From Quillaja saponaria (Eukaryota; Streptophyta; Magnoliopsida; Fabales; Quillajaceae), in assembly GCA_029379385.1 (NCBI GenBank), contig CM055612.1:7688001-7752000 (forward strand): a DNA stretch of 64,000 bases, in the 5' to 3' direction. How positions within the stretch are numbered: position 1 is the first letter of the stretch; each line of letters begins with the position of its first letter. A program made the translations under genes and the position numbers. Of the stretch, positions 50,601 to 62,300 are shown piece after piece. Under the pieces are notes generated by a model. That model made no database searches. It saw nothing but the letters and a program-made list of their open reading frames with translations, and was not told the DNA's origin.

Positions 50601-53212
50601 GCTTATATAAATATGTAACCAGCAAGATAGCTAGCTAGACTTTGGAAAAGTTTTGGTCATGGTTATGGAAATTGTAAGCAAGGTCTGCATGTGTGTGTGC
50701 GAATCAGTTAAAGACTACGTAATAGGGAAGTTGACTCAATGCAGCAACGTGAAGGATGCACCCCAAAAAAAGAAAGAAAAAGAAGTAGCTACATATAGCC
50801 TAGGGTTCACTTTTGAATAATACTTTCCTAAACAATTGGACTTTAGGACTTGCTTTGAATTGGAATATTATTATTCTTTTTCTTGTAGAATATTGAGCAA
50901 GTATTAGATTCTAATTGAAGATTACTATTTTAAGGAAAGTATTTTTTATTTTATTTAATAATTTTGAGTATGTATATATAGTTGATCGATACAAATGTTT
51001 TCAGAAGATTACTAGTTGTTTTTCAATCTATCGATATACAAAACTTAAAAAAAAAAAATAAGTAAAATGGTTTTCGAGAGATATAATAAAATTTCAACAA
51101 TCACTCCCTCCTTACTCTAATTGTGTGAAAATTGAATTATTAGTGGTGAGATATTGTAGCTTATACTAATTTTATTTTTCTCTTAATTTTTTTTTGAGAC
51201 AAAATGAGAAAAATTATAATTTATAATTTTATTTTCCTTCTCTTCTCCTCCCCAAATTAATTCTCAAACACAAGCTAAAATGACAAATACTTCCTCTCTC
51301 TCTTCAATGATTTTTCTTTATCAAGATTCAAGCTAGTTAGTTTCGAAAAAGATCATGAAGACCAAGACTTTCTGTAAGTGAAATTCCACAATTTCATCTT
51401 CTTCGATCCCATCTTTCACGTAAAGAATCAAGAATCCACTATATGGCCATGATAATGTTTAGATTTAATAGGTTTTTGTTTTCTTTATTTTGTTTTAAAA
51501 AGTGAAAATTTTGAAAATTGATACTCTCGAAGCAGGTGAGAAAGCAACTTGTTCATTTGTTTTCTTTATTTTGTTGTATTTCATAAATAATCATTGCCCT
51601 CAAGACAATAAACCACTCACTCCAGTGTTATTATTAATGAAGAAAAAATGAACCTTTTCTTTTGTGCAATTACTCATGAAATTTTATTGGTACAAAGACT
51701 ACCATATGTTTTGATGGTACATAAAAGGTAGTTAATGAAGGATACTAACAGATAGCCATATATGTAAAATGTGGTTGTGGGATGGGTTTAACCTAAGTAG
51801 GGATGACAAGGGGACGAGTATTGTTCAAGTTTCTTTTGTGATTCTCTATACTCCTAGTCCTCTTTCTTCTCTTGGCAGATGGAGAAGAGATGCCTTGATA
51901 GTAGATGCATATATACATAGAAAGAGTGAGTTGCCCTTGGAGGTTGTATATGTAACTTGTTCTGTATGAAAGGTAGATTGATTAAAGGAGTGCACAACAG
52001 CCAAACCTACAATCTGGTGCATTGCACTTTGTGAGCTCTAAGTTCGGTACAAATTTTGATTTTGCCATCAAAAGGTCAAATTTGCATGTGCATTCTAACC
52101 AAACAAAGTAGGTATAGAACCATGTACCCTTTGAATTGTATTTTTCATTTTCTAATGTTAACCTGTTGTGACATACATATACCAAGTCGTTTGGAATTTG
52201 CCCTTTTATTGCACGTGGACGGACAAGAAAATTGGTTTCAGCCTTTCAGGGAATGAAGAAGTTGTCTTACACTACAGTCAGGACCTTTACTCAACTCATA
52301 TTGGACAGGAATGGCATGAATTTTATCAAAGCTCGAGCTCAATTCGTGTTCTCACAAGTAACAGTTCAATCCTGAGACCTAATTTCCAAAGGCTAGGTAC
52401 GCTTGCAAGTGATTTCAAAAATGTCAACAGAATGCTACTTTAAATTACGATAATAATTTTTTTTTTTTTGTTTACTGGGAAGGAGGTTACATATGAAAGT
52501 TGCATTTAGAAAATATGTATGCATGTCTCTAACCACAAGAAGAAAGGACACATCCTGTTGTCCGTATTTCATTCCCCAGCCTTCCAACTAAAGCAATTAT
52601 ATGTCATGGGAATCACCACCAGTTCATACCACATTTAATGTGCAGTCCTACTGCGTCCAAGAACTAGCTAGCATAAAACATGAACTCAGATACAACATAG
52701 ATCGATCTGTTCAGTTTACATTGACAGTAAAAACTAATGTGGACTACATAGTCAGGAAGCTGTTTCAAATCCAGCTTTACGAACGCCATTTTGGTTCAGA
52801 ATGTGGAAAACACTATTAAAAATGGAAAAAGAACGAGAGTTTAATGATGGCTACATATCCCACAAAGTGGGAGTTACCTTGTGATCAACCATCCACATTT
52901 GAACCATAGAAATCAAGAACATAAAAATATAATAGAACAAAATATGAAGTCTGAAGTTCTCTAACCCTAACAGAAGTTATCCATTTAACTTACATGTTAT
53001 CAACAAAAACAAAAAACCTAAACATAAATTATTTGTTTCCCTGCTATTGATAGAATTTTATACCAGAGGTCTACTTATTTTACTGTGTGCATCCACTTAG
53101 AATGCAGATGATGTATCACCCTTTGTCTCCAGGAAAAAAAAAGTTTTTGTACTCACTAGCGACCAATGTCACAACTCTCCTCTTTAGATAACCCAACAAG
53201 AAACTGCAGAGT
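47601..53212. other. Gene-poor A+T-rich intergenic region
   Basis: Across 5.6 kb I see no exon chain I can support. Sequence is A+T-rich with poly(A) and TA runs. A small direct repeat (aattaataagatctatctt) occurs twice near 49645 and 49700. At 51769-52443 there are open frames of 60-90 codons on the + strand without recognisable domains or splice context. They could be gene debris. Confidence 0.45.
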
Positions 53213-55901
53213 TCAAACAACAAATTTCGAGGCTCCAGATGAATTTGCAGCTTGTGGCACAGTTTCTCCTGGAAGAACAAAGTCAAAGAAATTAAATGGA
53301 AAACCAAATGCCTTGCAATAAGTCAGTTAGCAGTATGCATAGATATGGTAAGGTGGGTTCACCAATCATCCAATTTGAGCAAAACTATCCAGAATGATTA
53401 ATGGCATTATCTCTCTACAGCTTTATATAGTTATACAATAACAAAACCATGATCATAAAGACAATTGTAATAAGAAATGACACCATTGGTCCATTACTGA
53501 ATATGTAAGGCTAATTAATGTTGTCTCTGATACTGATGCAAGCACGGGGAGTTTATAGAGCGTGTTTGGCACTAGTATGTGGTAGAAAATAGTGATGACA
53601 AGTTCAATTAGCTTACTTTAAAGTTTGCCCATCTATCTTTTGCCTCTCCCTCCCTCTATCTCTGTTCATCTCATCATGATCCAACCCTCCCCTTCTAAAA
53701 AAAATATGATATGATCTAGAAGTATTGGAAAGGATGATTCAAACAATTGGAATGCCAGCAAAAGTTCCTTTACAAAATGTGTTCTTAGCACAGTGGCCTC
53801 TGGAGTAAGACAATGAGTTATCCCTGTCTTTTAACATCAATTAGATTTATTGACTATTGAGAAACTTGTTTATTGAAGAACTTATCATCAAGACATACTC
53901 AAAATTAAATTTACAACACACAAATAATCTACACGTCTTTCCAGAAGAGTATTGGATTCAAAACGCAATTAAATTCAAGTACATTCCCACTAAATCAAAA
54001 AACCTCTCAACCCAACTCAGCTAAACTAAGCCTTAAATCGTAAACTAGTTGGGGTCAGCAATATGAATCTTTTTTCACCATTTGCATTGATCTAAAGGCA
54101 TAATTTTCATTAACACTTAGAATAGCCATATCCTTCTCAATGATTGTTGTCTGCCTCTACCACGTCTACCACTTACCACCTGCACCAAGTCACATCTCTT
54201 AACTACGACGTCCATTGGCCGACATTGGATATGTCCAAACCAACATAGATAATTTTCTCTCATTTTCTCAGGTAATACCTCTGCCTTCTTACAAATCTCC
54301 TTTATTTCATATCCTCTCCTTCCTAGTATGTCCAGACTTCCATCTCAATATTCTTATTTCAGCTACTCCCATCTAATCTGAATTTTGTTTCTTAATGTTG
54401 TCTCTGATACTGATGCAAGCACGGGGCGTTTATAGAGCGTGTTTAGCACTAGTATGTGGTAGAAAATAGCGATGACAAGTTCAATTAGCTTACTTTAAAG
54501 TTTGCCCATCTATCTTTTTCCTTTCCCTCCCTCTGTCTCTGTTCATCTCATCATGATCCAACCCTCCCCTTCTAAAAAATAAATATGATATGATCTAGAA
54601 GTATTGGAAAGGATGATTCAAACGTTATTTAGCAAACAATTGGAATGCCAGCAAAAGTTCCTCTACAAAATGTGTTCTTAGGAAAGTGGCCTCTGGAGTA
54701 AGACAATGCGTTATCCCTGTCTTTTAACATCAAATAGATGTATTGACTATTCAGAAACTTGTTTATTGAAGAACTTATCATCAAGACATACTCAAAATTA
54801 AATTTACAACACACAAATAATCTACACGTCTTTCCATAAGAGTATTGTATTCAAAACGGAATTGAATTTAAGAACATTCCCACTAAATCAAAAAACCTCT
54901 CAACTCAACTAAACTAAACTAAGCCTTAAATCCCAAATTAGTTGGGGCCAACTACATGACTCTTTTTTCGCCATTCGCATTGATCTAAAAAATAATTTTC
55001 AATAATACTTAGAACAGCCATATCCTTCGCAATAATTGCCATGTAAATTTCGGACTCCCTCTGCCCGCCTAGCACTTACCATATGCACCAAGTCACACCT
55101 CTTAACTACAGCATTCATTGGCCAATATTGGATATGTCCAAACCAACATAGACAATTTTCCCTCATTTTCTCCTCAATAAGAACTACATCCACCTTCTTA
55201 CAAATCTCCTTATTTTATATCCTTTCCTTCCTAGTATGTCCAGTCATCCATCTCAATATTCTTATTTTGGCTACTCACATCTTATGTAAATTTTGTTTCT
55301 TAACTGCCCAACATTCAGTATCTAGCTGGTCTAACTACCGTCTTACAAAATTTTTCTTTCAAAAAGCCTCTACTCAAACTTAATCTCTATGCTATCATTT
55401 TAACCAAGAAAGTCATTTCCAGCAACAAGAGCAGTATCCCACAATTTTTTTTATTTTTTTTCCAGCTCCAATTGGAAACTTAATTCTGAAAGCGGGAACT
55501 GCCACACATGTACTTCGCCTTACTTGTTCTAGTTTCAACCATTTTCCAAACTACCAAGAACCCATTAATATCAGATAGAGTGAGAAGGATAGAGTAGTAT
55601 TACCGAGCTGGGCAGCCGGGGCTTCACCATAAATAACTTTTAATCTTGAGAGAGGAACTACAGCAGATTCAGTTTCGGCTTCCGCAAAAAGTTGTTGTTT
55701 CCAATCCCACATGGACTTTTTCATGGCTTTGTTGGATTTGGTAAGAGATTCCTTCTCGGCTTCTAGAGAAGCAATGTAATTCTGCTGGTTCACTGATCTT
55801 ACGCTCAGTGCTATGAACGAACCAACTAGACAGACGTTGATCACTGTGTTGTTGTTCGCAGCTCTGATTGCTGCGTTCGCTATTCTGTTCGCAAACTCCA
55901 T
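53213..55901 (-). CDS. Small conserved membrane/coiled-coil protein, unknown function
   Basis: Exon 1 55901-55604 and exon 2 53268-53213 join in frame (gtaata donor, ttccag acceptor), giving 354 nt, 117 aa. The product starts MEFANRIANA, has one hydrophobic segment (about residues 18-37), a charged coiled-coil-like stretch (about 40-65), a WDWKQQL block, and ends ASKFVV. Similar short plant proteins exist in my memory without a known role, so I give no function. The 2.3-kb intron holds LINE debris in two tandem copies, which an automatic caller could easily mis-splice. The start codon is 409 bp from the divergently transcribed SGT-like gene. Confidence 0.75.
53517..54395 (+). repeat. 877-bp tandem duplication, copy 1 (intronic)
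   Basis: It starts at tgttgtctctgatactgatg and ends at tttcttaa. Copy 2 follows directly at 54396 with an offset of 877 bp. The copies differ by scattered substitutions and short indels. Confidence 0.85.
54025..54395 (-). mobile_element. RTE-type LINE C-terminal remnant, copy 1
   Basis: On the minus strand, broken frames encode RILRWKSGHTRKERI-like and ENYLCWFGHIQCRPMDVVVKRCD-like text, the C-terminal end of plant RTE-type non-LTR retrotransposons. Stops make it non-functional. Confidence 0.65.
54396..55303 (+). repeat. 877-bp tandem duplication, copy 2 (intronic)
   Basis: Head-to-tail repeat of 53517-54395 with the same start (tgttgtctctgatactgatg) and end (tttcttaa). The shared end motif marks the duplication junction. 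Confidence 0.85.
54903..55437 (-). mobile_element. RTE-type LINE C-terminal remnant, longer copy
   Basis: Minus-strand frames show in order: a KTVVRPA-type stretch, ECWAVKKQ-like text, RILRWM/GHTRKER-like, and MRENCLCWFGHIQYWPMNAVVKRCD. This covers more of the RTE C-terminus than copy 1, because it extends past the duplication boundary at 55303. It is interrupted by stops. Confidence 0.65.
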
Positions 55902-56310
55902 TTGTATGGTATACTGATTTCTCAGCTCAAGAGGTCTGGGAATTGGGATGCCGCAAAACCCTGGTGAACTACGCTCCTGGTGTTATAGCTTGAGGAATCC
56001 GAGAGGGTCATTACGGGCTTAGACCTTTATAGGGCTTGGCCCAAAAAGCTAAGGTCCAGTCCAAATAGAAACCCATTTGAGACTCTCCGACAGACTTAGA
56101 TGAGAGCCTATTCCAATTTCCAAACCCCAGCAAGGAATAGAATCAATCCTGTAGCCAAACAACACGAAGAATAACTTCTGAGTAGACATCTACGCCCACC
56201 TAGATTCTTTGAACTTTGAACAACTCCCCCAAAGGATCCGAAGGAAGCAGGGGTGCTGTCTTATGAAGGGCGCTTAGCTGTCACTTTCCCTCTCGCTTTC
56301 AATCTCTGCT
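55902..56310. promoter_or_regulatory. Bidirectional promoter between small membrane gene and SGT-like gene
   Basis: Only 409 bp separate the two divergent start codons. GGCCCA at 56038-56043 (TGGGCC on the other strand) is a site-II-type element found in promoters of plant housekeeping genes. No TATA box is obvious, which also fits housekeeping promoters. Confidence 0.5.
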
Positions 56311-59300
56311 ATGGCTAATCTCACCACAGACTCCCCCATTGCTTGCCGCATCGTCCGTGCTTTCTTGGGCTTTCTTAATTCAGGTATTCACTCTCTTTCT
56401 CTTTTTGATTCTGTGTACTGTGTAGTGGTGCTTGTTAAGAATGTTAAGCTTGAAATTAGTTGGTCGTAGATGCAAGTGCTATCAATCATGTCTATCTTGT
56501 AATTGTTTCAAACCAGTTCGTATCAGATTGTTAATGTGCCAAATAGGGTTTGTAAGCAATAGTACAGAGTGATGCAGATACTCCTCAATTTTGAGACAAT
56601 AACAAATGGAGTTAGCTTGTTTTTCTTTTTTGGGTTCGATCAAAAAGCCTAATTCTATCAGTGATCACTAATGGGTATTTTTTTTTTTTTTTGAGCAGCT
56701 TACTGGAAATGTTTGTCAATCTAAAAGACTATTTTTAGGTTTCTATCAAGTAGGGATTCTGTTGTGGTCTCAAGTGTGCATATACCACGCCTCTCCCTCT
56801 TCAGCTAGTAATTGAGGAACGAAATGAAATTGAAAAGAATTTTTAGTTTTCCTCCCCTTGATAAGAAAGGAAACTATTTTCTTTTAACTGTTTATTGCAT
56901 GTTGCCTCCATCTTACCTTAGTCTCTGTTCGTTAATAAGAAAGGTGAAACTGGGACTTCCTTATAATTAGTGTTCCCTCTTGTTCCATCCTGTTTGGGAG
57001 GAATCAAAGCAATATAAGAAAATACTCATCGAGAAAAAGCCACGCTTCTTTATAAGGTTTTACTTTCCCTTTTATGATATGACAAGACAAAGGATTGGAG
57101 TGCCAAGTTTCTTTATTGGGCTTCCCTTGTCTTCTACAAGATTATCAATTACTAGGGAATAGGGGAATCCTTTCATTTGTATTTACTTTCCATTTCTTCA
57201 CTCCACTCTATCCATCAAATTCACAGTTTGCCTTCCCATTTTTGTGTTCTTCCAAGCGGAAGGCAAATGTTTTATCAATTTTGTTTTAGATAATTTTTTT
57301 TTATTAAGATAGAAGGAAGTAGAGAGGATAAGAACTGAAAAGTAAAATAGGGATCACCATTACAAGAAGTGTAGAAAACAATCTTATCCCAGAAAAGATG
57401 CATGAATATGTAGCCTTCCACCCATCCAACTGCTTATACACCTGATGAACAATAAGATCTCAGAAACAGAACAAGGATTCCCATCAAGGAAGATTTCCGA
57501 AGACGTGAATCCAGAAAACAGCAGCAGTACTTAATACCATTGGATCATTTTTTTTCCTTTTATGGAAAGACATTTTTAAGGTTGCCTGTTTAATTTTTAT
57601 TTTATTTTTTTTAAAAATATCAAATGATATGTCTTGCTTCAAGGAATCTTATGTGATTTTCAATAGGCTGCGAGTTTTGTTACTGGATTCCCTGTCTGAT
57701 GGTAATCTTTTTCTCTCTTGATCAGTTGAACCTGCTCCTGGTGTTGATCTTGAAGGGCTTGAGGTTGCTCAGGAGTGTTTGACAGAGGTTTTTAAACTTA
57801 ACAAGTCTTCTGCTGATGATCATGCAAAACCTGATTCATTGGTTGAGATATTTAATTCCCTTGGAGGAAGCATGCAACAGGAAGCTCACAAGTCAGGTCA
57901 TGAACTGGATTCAATGAAAGCTCCTAGTTCGTCCTCTGCTCAGAATGCTGCTGAAGCCAATCATTCAGATGCTTCAAAATCCCTGGTTTTTTTCCCCCCT
58001 TTATCCATTTTGTTTCTTGTTACATTGATGCTCACTAGTGTCATTACCCTAATATGATTTAGACGCTAAACCTTAATCCCAAAGTAATCCTATTATGATA
58101 AAGCTCTTAATCCCAAAGTAATTCTAATTATGATAAAGCTCTTAATCCCAAAGTAATTCTAATTATGATAAAGCCCTACTTCAATAATAATTTATAGTTG
58201 ATGTCAAATTCCTAACTAAGAAAATAATCCCAATCATAATTGTTTCCTAAAGCTTAAATACTTATTTGAAAACCCTAATAATAAGCACAAATTCCTTCAT
58301 TAATATTAGCTCCATTTCAGCATCATTAAGCCTATGTTTATCCATGGTTTATAAATTCCTTCCAAAGTGTGGGTAGAGCTTCCATATTATCAAAAGAACA
58401 TTTGTGTCCTGGATGTTATAGGGAACTTCGAAAATCCTTTCATCAATTTCCAGAAGCATAAGAAACTTAATAGAGTTGTTGCCGGAAAGACATCTGATGT
58501 GGAATGATGTTCGGCATTGGAATTCAGGGAATTCTCATGCTTGATCATTTTAACTTTGCTGATGTTTGGTTCTCATCATTAATAGAAGGGCCATCATTTT
58601 GCTATATAGATATTTTAGAATGGCAATTACAAAAAGACTAACGATTATAACTGATAAACTTTATCATGAAATTTATGAAGAAACTCACCAACAGCCTGGG
58701 GCGTTGACATGGAAGTCATAACTTAATATATACTTGAGAGGTTAAGACTGATGGCTTTTTGGTAAAGGGGCTACAGGCTTGAACTCTTGGCGAAATCCAA
58801 TGTAAACAGAAAATTGTTACAGCAAAGACATCTTTTCTGTATTGTTTTTTCTCTAAACCATTATTTCTTCAAAAGAAATTGCTTTTGCACCCATATATCC
58901 TATTGCAAAAAATCGTAAATCAGTTTTAGAAATGATTTTTTCCCTAGTGATTTGTGACTAAATTCAAATTATTGTTAAACTTTATGTGTGCTTTAAATAA
59001 TAGGTAAATAACTATTGTATCGTGTCATGATCCCAAATTATGCACCTTTCCCAATGCATTTCATATTTGTGTACGAATGAAGTTTTGGTTTGGGTTCTGA
59101 TTCTGTTCATTCTGTTCACTTTATAGGATGAAGAATGGACGAGGGCAAGTCACTCTGACGGTAGGGTAATCTTTTCCTCCTTTTTATTTTGAAGTGTTCC
59201 CAAGCTCTGGTGTCCACTATATTATTTGTCGTGTCGTACAACTTAGTAATAAAACAAATATTATATTTTATAAATAAAATAAAAATTGACCTTGCAAAAT

Positions 59301-62300
59301 GAATTTCTGGGCTCATGAACCTTCCCTTTTTCATTATCTATTGTAGCTTAAGCAAGCACAAGGGTTTGCACTCCTTTGACTACTATAATTTTCAATATCA
59401 ACTGAATAATTGTGACTGGGGTTTATTCCCCCGGGTGGTGTTTTAGTGAATTTTTTACCTATAGAAGAAATTATTATTTGTGTGCTTTTGAAATGTAGAT
59501 TGGCTTCTAGATGGACAGATTTTAGATTCTTGTAGGGTAATACTCATGGAAGAAAAACTAAAAGATTCATTAGTATGATTAACAATTGACGTTTAAAATT
59601 CATTTGATTGGTTAACTGATAGCTTGATACGAATTAGATCAGATTGTTTGAGGTAAAGAAGCTTTGATGTCATTACATGATATAACACAGCCTGAGGATT
59701 AGCACAACCATTAAGGTTGGTGGGTCTTGTAAGCAAATCTTCGGTGTAATTCTAATCAACAAAAAACAACCAAAGTTGGAAAAGAAATATTAAAGAAAAT
59801 AAGTTTTGGAGACATTCCAGTGATTATTAGAAAAATTGTTATTGTTACATTATTTTTCTCGTGATGATTAATTGTTACTTCAGTGTTATAAAAAAAATTG
59901 ATTCCAAATTTAATTGCTGCTTAAGATTGTTACAGAATTTATAGAACTAATATTTTTCTTTCTAGATATAATACCAAAAGTTCTTATTCAGGCACTAATC
60001 AATATAACTAGTCAACATATTGATATGGACTTAGTTTTTCATAGTTACAAAATTTTCCTATGCATTTAGAAGCTGTTGTGGAAAGTTAAATTAATTGTTC
60101 GGGCCCTTGATGTTTCTTATTGACAGGGATGTCTAAAGATGAACTCTGTGGGCAATTCTTTTCTGCTCTGGAGAAAATTCACTTTTTTAGGACTGCACCT
60201 GATGGTAGTGATGATCCAGTGCAGTTGGAGAAAGCATATCGACTATTTGATGAAGCTTTAACAGTATGACCTATGATTTTATGTTTTTTTCTTATTTTGC
60301 ATATTAAATGAAAAATCTTGATCTACCTGTTTATTGTTATGATTTATGAATATACCATTCTGACTCGGGACTTTCTGGGATGCCACATGAGTGTAGGTTC
60401 AGTCATGGCCTTACATCAGGTTGTACATTAAAAAAATCTCTAGCCAATAGCCAAATACTGCAACTGCACCAAAAATCAAGTAGCTGATTGTGTCTGAGTA
60501 GGAATCCAATCCTCTCTTTTGGGGGCTCAAAAGGGTCCACGAGAGGCTTAGGAAGCCGGCTATGTACTTATAGTTATACCATTAAAGTACAGTGTGATAT
60601 TCAAACATGGGACACATGAATTTTCATAATTAATAGCCTCAATGGTCAGTGCAGATTGTTAGCCGAGCCTTGATAAGCACTAGACAACTTTGGTATGAAT
60701 GGTTTGACCTTGTATGATTAATAATCCCCGGGGGCCACCTGCAGGGTCTAGCATTCCCTTGTAATTAGCTGATGCATGTCTAACAAGGGAACTGGATGTG
60801 CCCAGAGGAATTGTCAGGGTGAAGCCCTGATTATCCATCTCAGCAATATTTTTACAAACACGTGCATGTGTGTGTGTAATACGTACATGTATAATCACAG
60901 TCACCATGTAATTGTTGTGAGAGTCTGAACTCTGACACTGCCTCTAAACATTGAAGGGGAGCTTGGGCTGTCACTACTTTTTAAATGTTATACAGCTTTA
61001 TTTTTCATTTATTATGAGCTACTAGAAGGTTGTATTCCTCCGTCATCTCATACTTCAAAGTGCTGTAGTTTAGACTCCACGTGTCAAGAGCTTCCTTTCT
61101 TTGTAGAAATGTTTTTCTTATAATTATTGTGCTCTTTGTGAGCAGCCTCAAGGAGGCAACCCGCAGAGGATATTTATTGGAGAATGTATCCAGTTTAGCT
61201 GTATGGAATCAATAAACAAGATGAGCTAGGGGAGGAGAGCTGTAGGAAGCTCGAGTTGGCTCAAATATTAAGTATTGCTTTAATTAAATTGGTGCCAACT
61301 ACTCCTGAATCAGCAGCCACACAGGAGCAGTATATTTAAATGTTAGTCTGTGGCTGTTCTACATGCCACTGTAGCATGAATGGTAATCTGAGCCTCCCAC
61401 TTTTTTTCCCTGAGATGAGTTTTAAATCTGAGCCTCCCTCCCTGAGATGAGTTCTACAGGGCCAGTATTAAGCCCAGACAAAGGAGAAGGGTGGTGATAG
61501 GTTAATAGCTAGACCTAACTCTTTCAAATGCTTGAGTTGTTGTTTGTCGTCTTGACAGATGTCCCTTTTGTTTGGTGTATGCAATTTGTGTAGAGAACAA
61601 AATGATGATTGGTAATTTTGCTTGAATTTTATGTCATCATAGTTGAACAAACCAAAACTTAGTGTTGCACATGATTGTCCAATATTACAATATTGTGCTT
61701 TCTCCCTTTGAACGTGATTATCCAATCTTAAAAATTGTACTTTCTCCCTTTCCACTACAATGTCAGTCCATCTTTTAGTTGGTATCTTCGTAATATATAC
61801 CATCATTACTTATCTGACATAGGTATTGTACTGACTTAGGCAAATTCCTCTTCCCGTAACAGGAGATGGGAAGATCTGCACATCATGAGCTCAGTCTGAA
61901 GAATCTTGCCGAATCGTTGAAATCACAGGGTATGATTAATTTGTATGCTTTGGTTCAGTTTGCGAAGATAGAATTGACTTTGTTTACATATTTTCTGTAC
62001 AGGGGAATTGTAAAAGTCTGTTCCTCCCTCCTCTTCTCTCTATTTCTGTCTCTCCCTTTCTCCCTCTCATATATCATCAAGTAGCAAGTTCTGGTACTTA
62101 CCCCTGTTACTGAGATTTATGACATGACAAGTAGATTTGAAATGTCTGTATATGTGTTCTTAATGCATGTGGATAAACCAATGTAAGTGCAACTAAAGCG
62201 TAAATCTGTGTTAGCTAATGTAATACCTAAATTGTCTTTACTTTAGGTAACAAAGCCTTGCAGTCAAAGCTATACTCTGATGCAATCGAGTTGTATAGTT

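Noticed and set aside
51769..52443. Three overlapping + strand frames of 66-91 codons
   Set aside because: They could be gene debris, but I recognise no motif and cannot chain them by splicing.
58730..58800. SINE-like A/B box (ggctacaggcttgaactcttgg)
   Set aside because: The match to a tRNA-type B box is weak, and no poly(A) tail or target duplication was seen.
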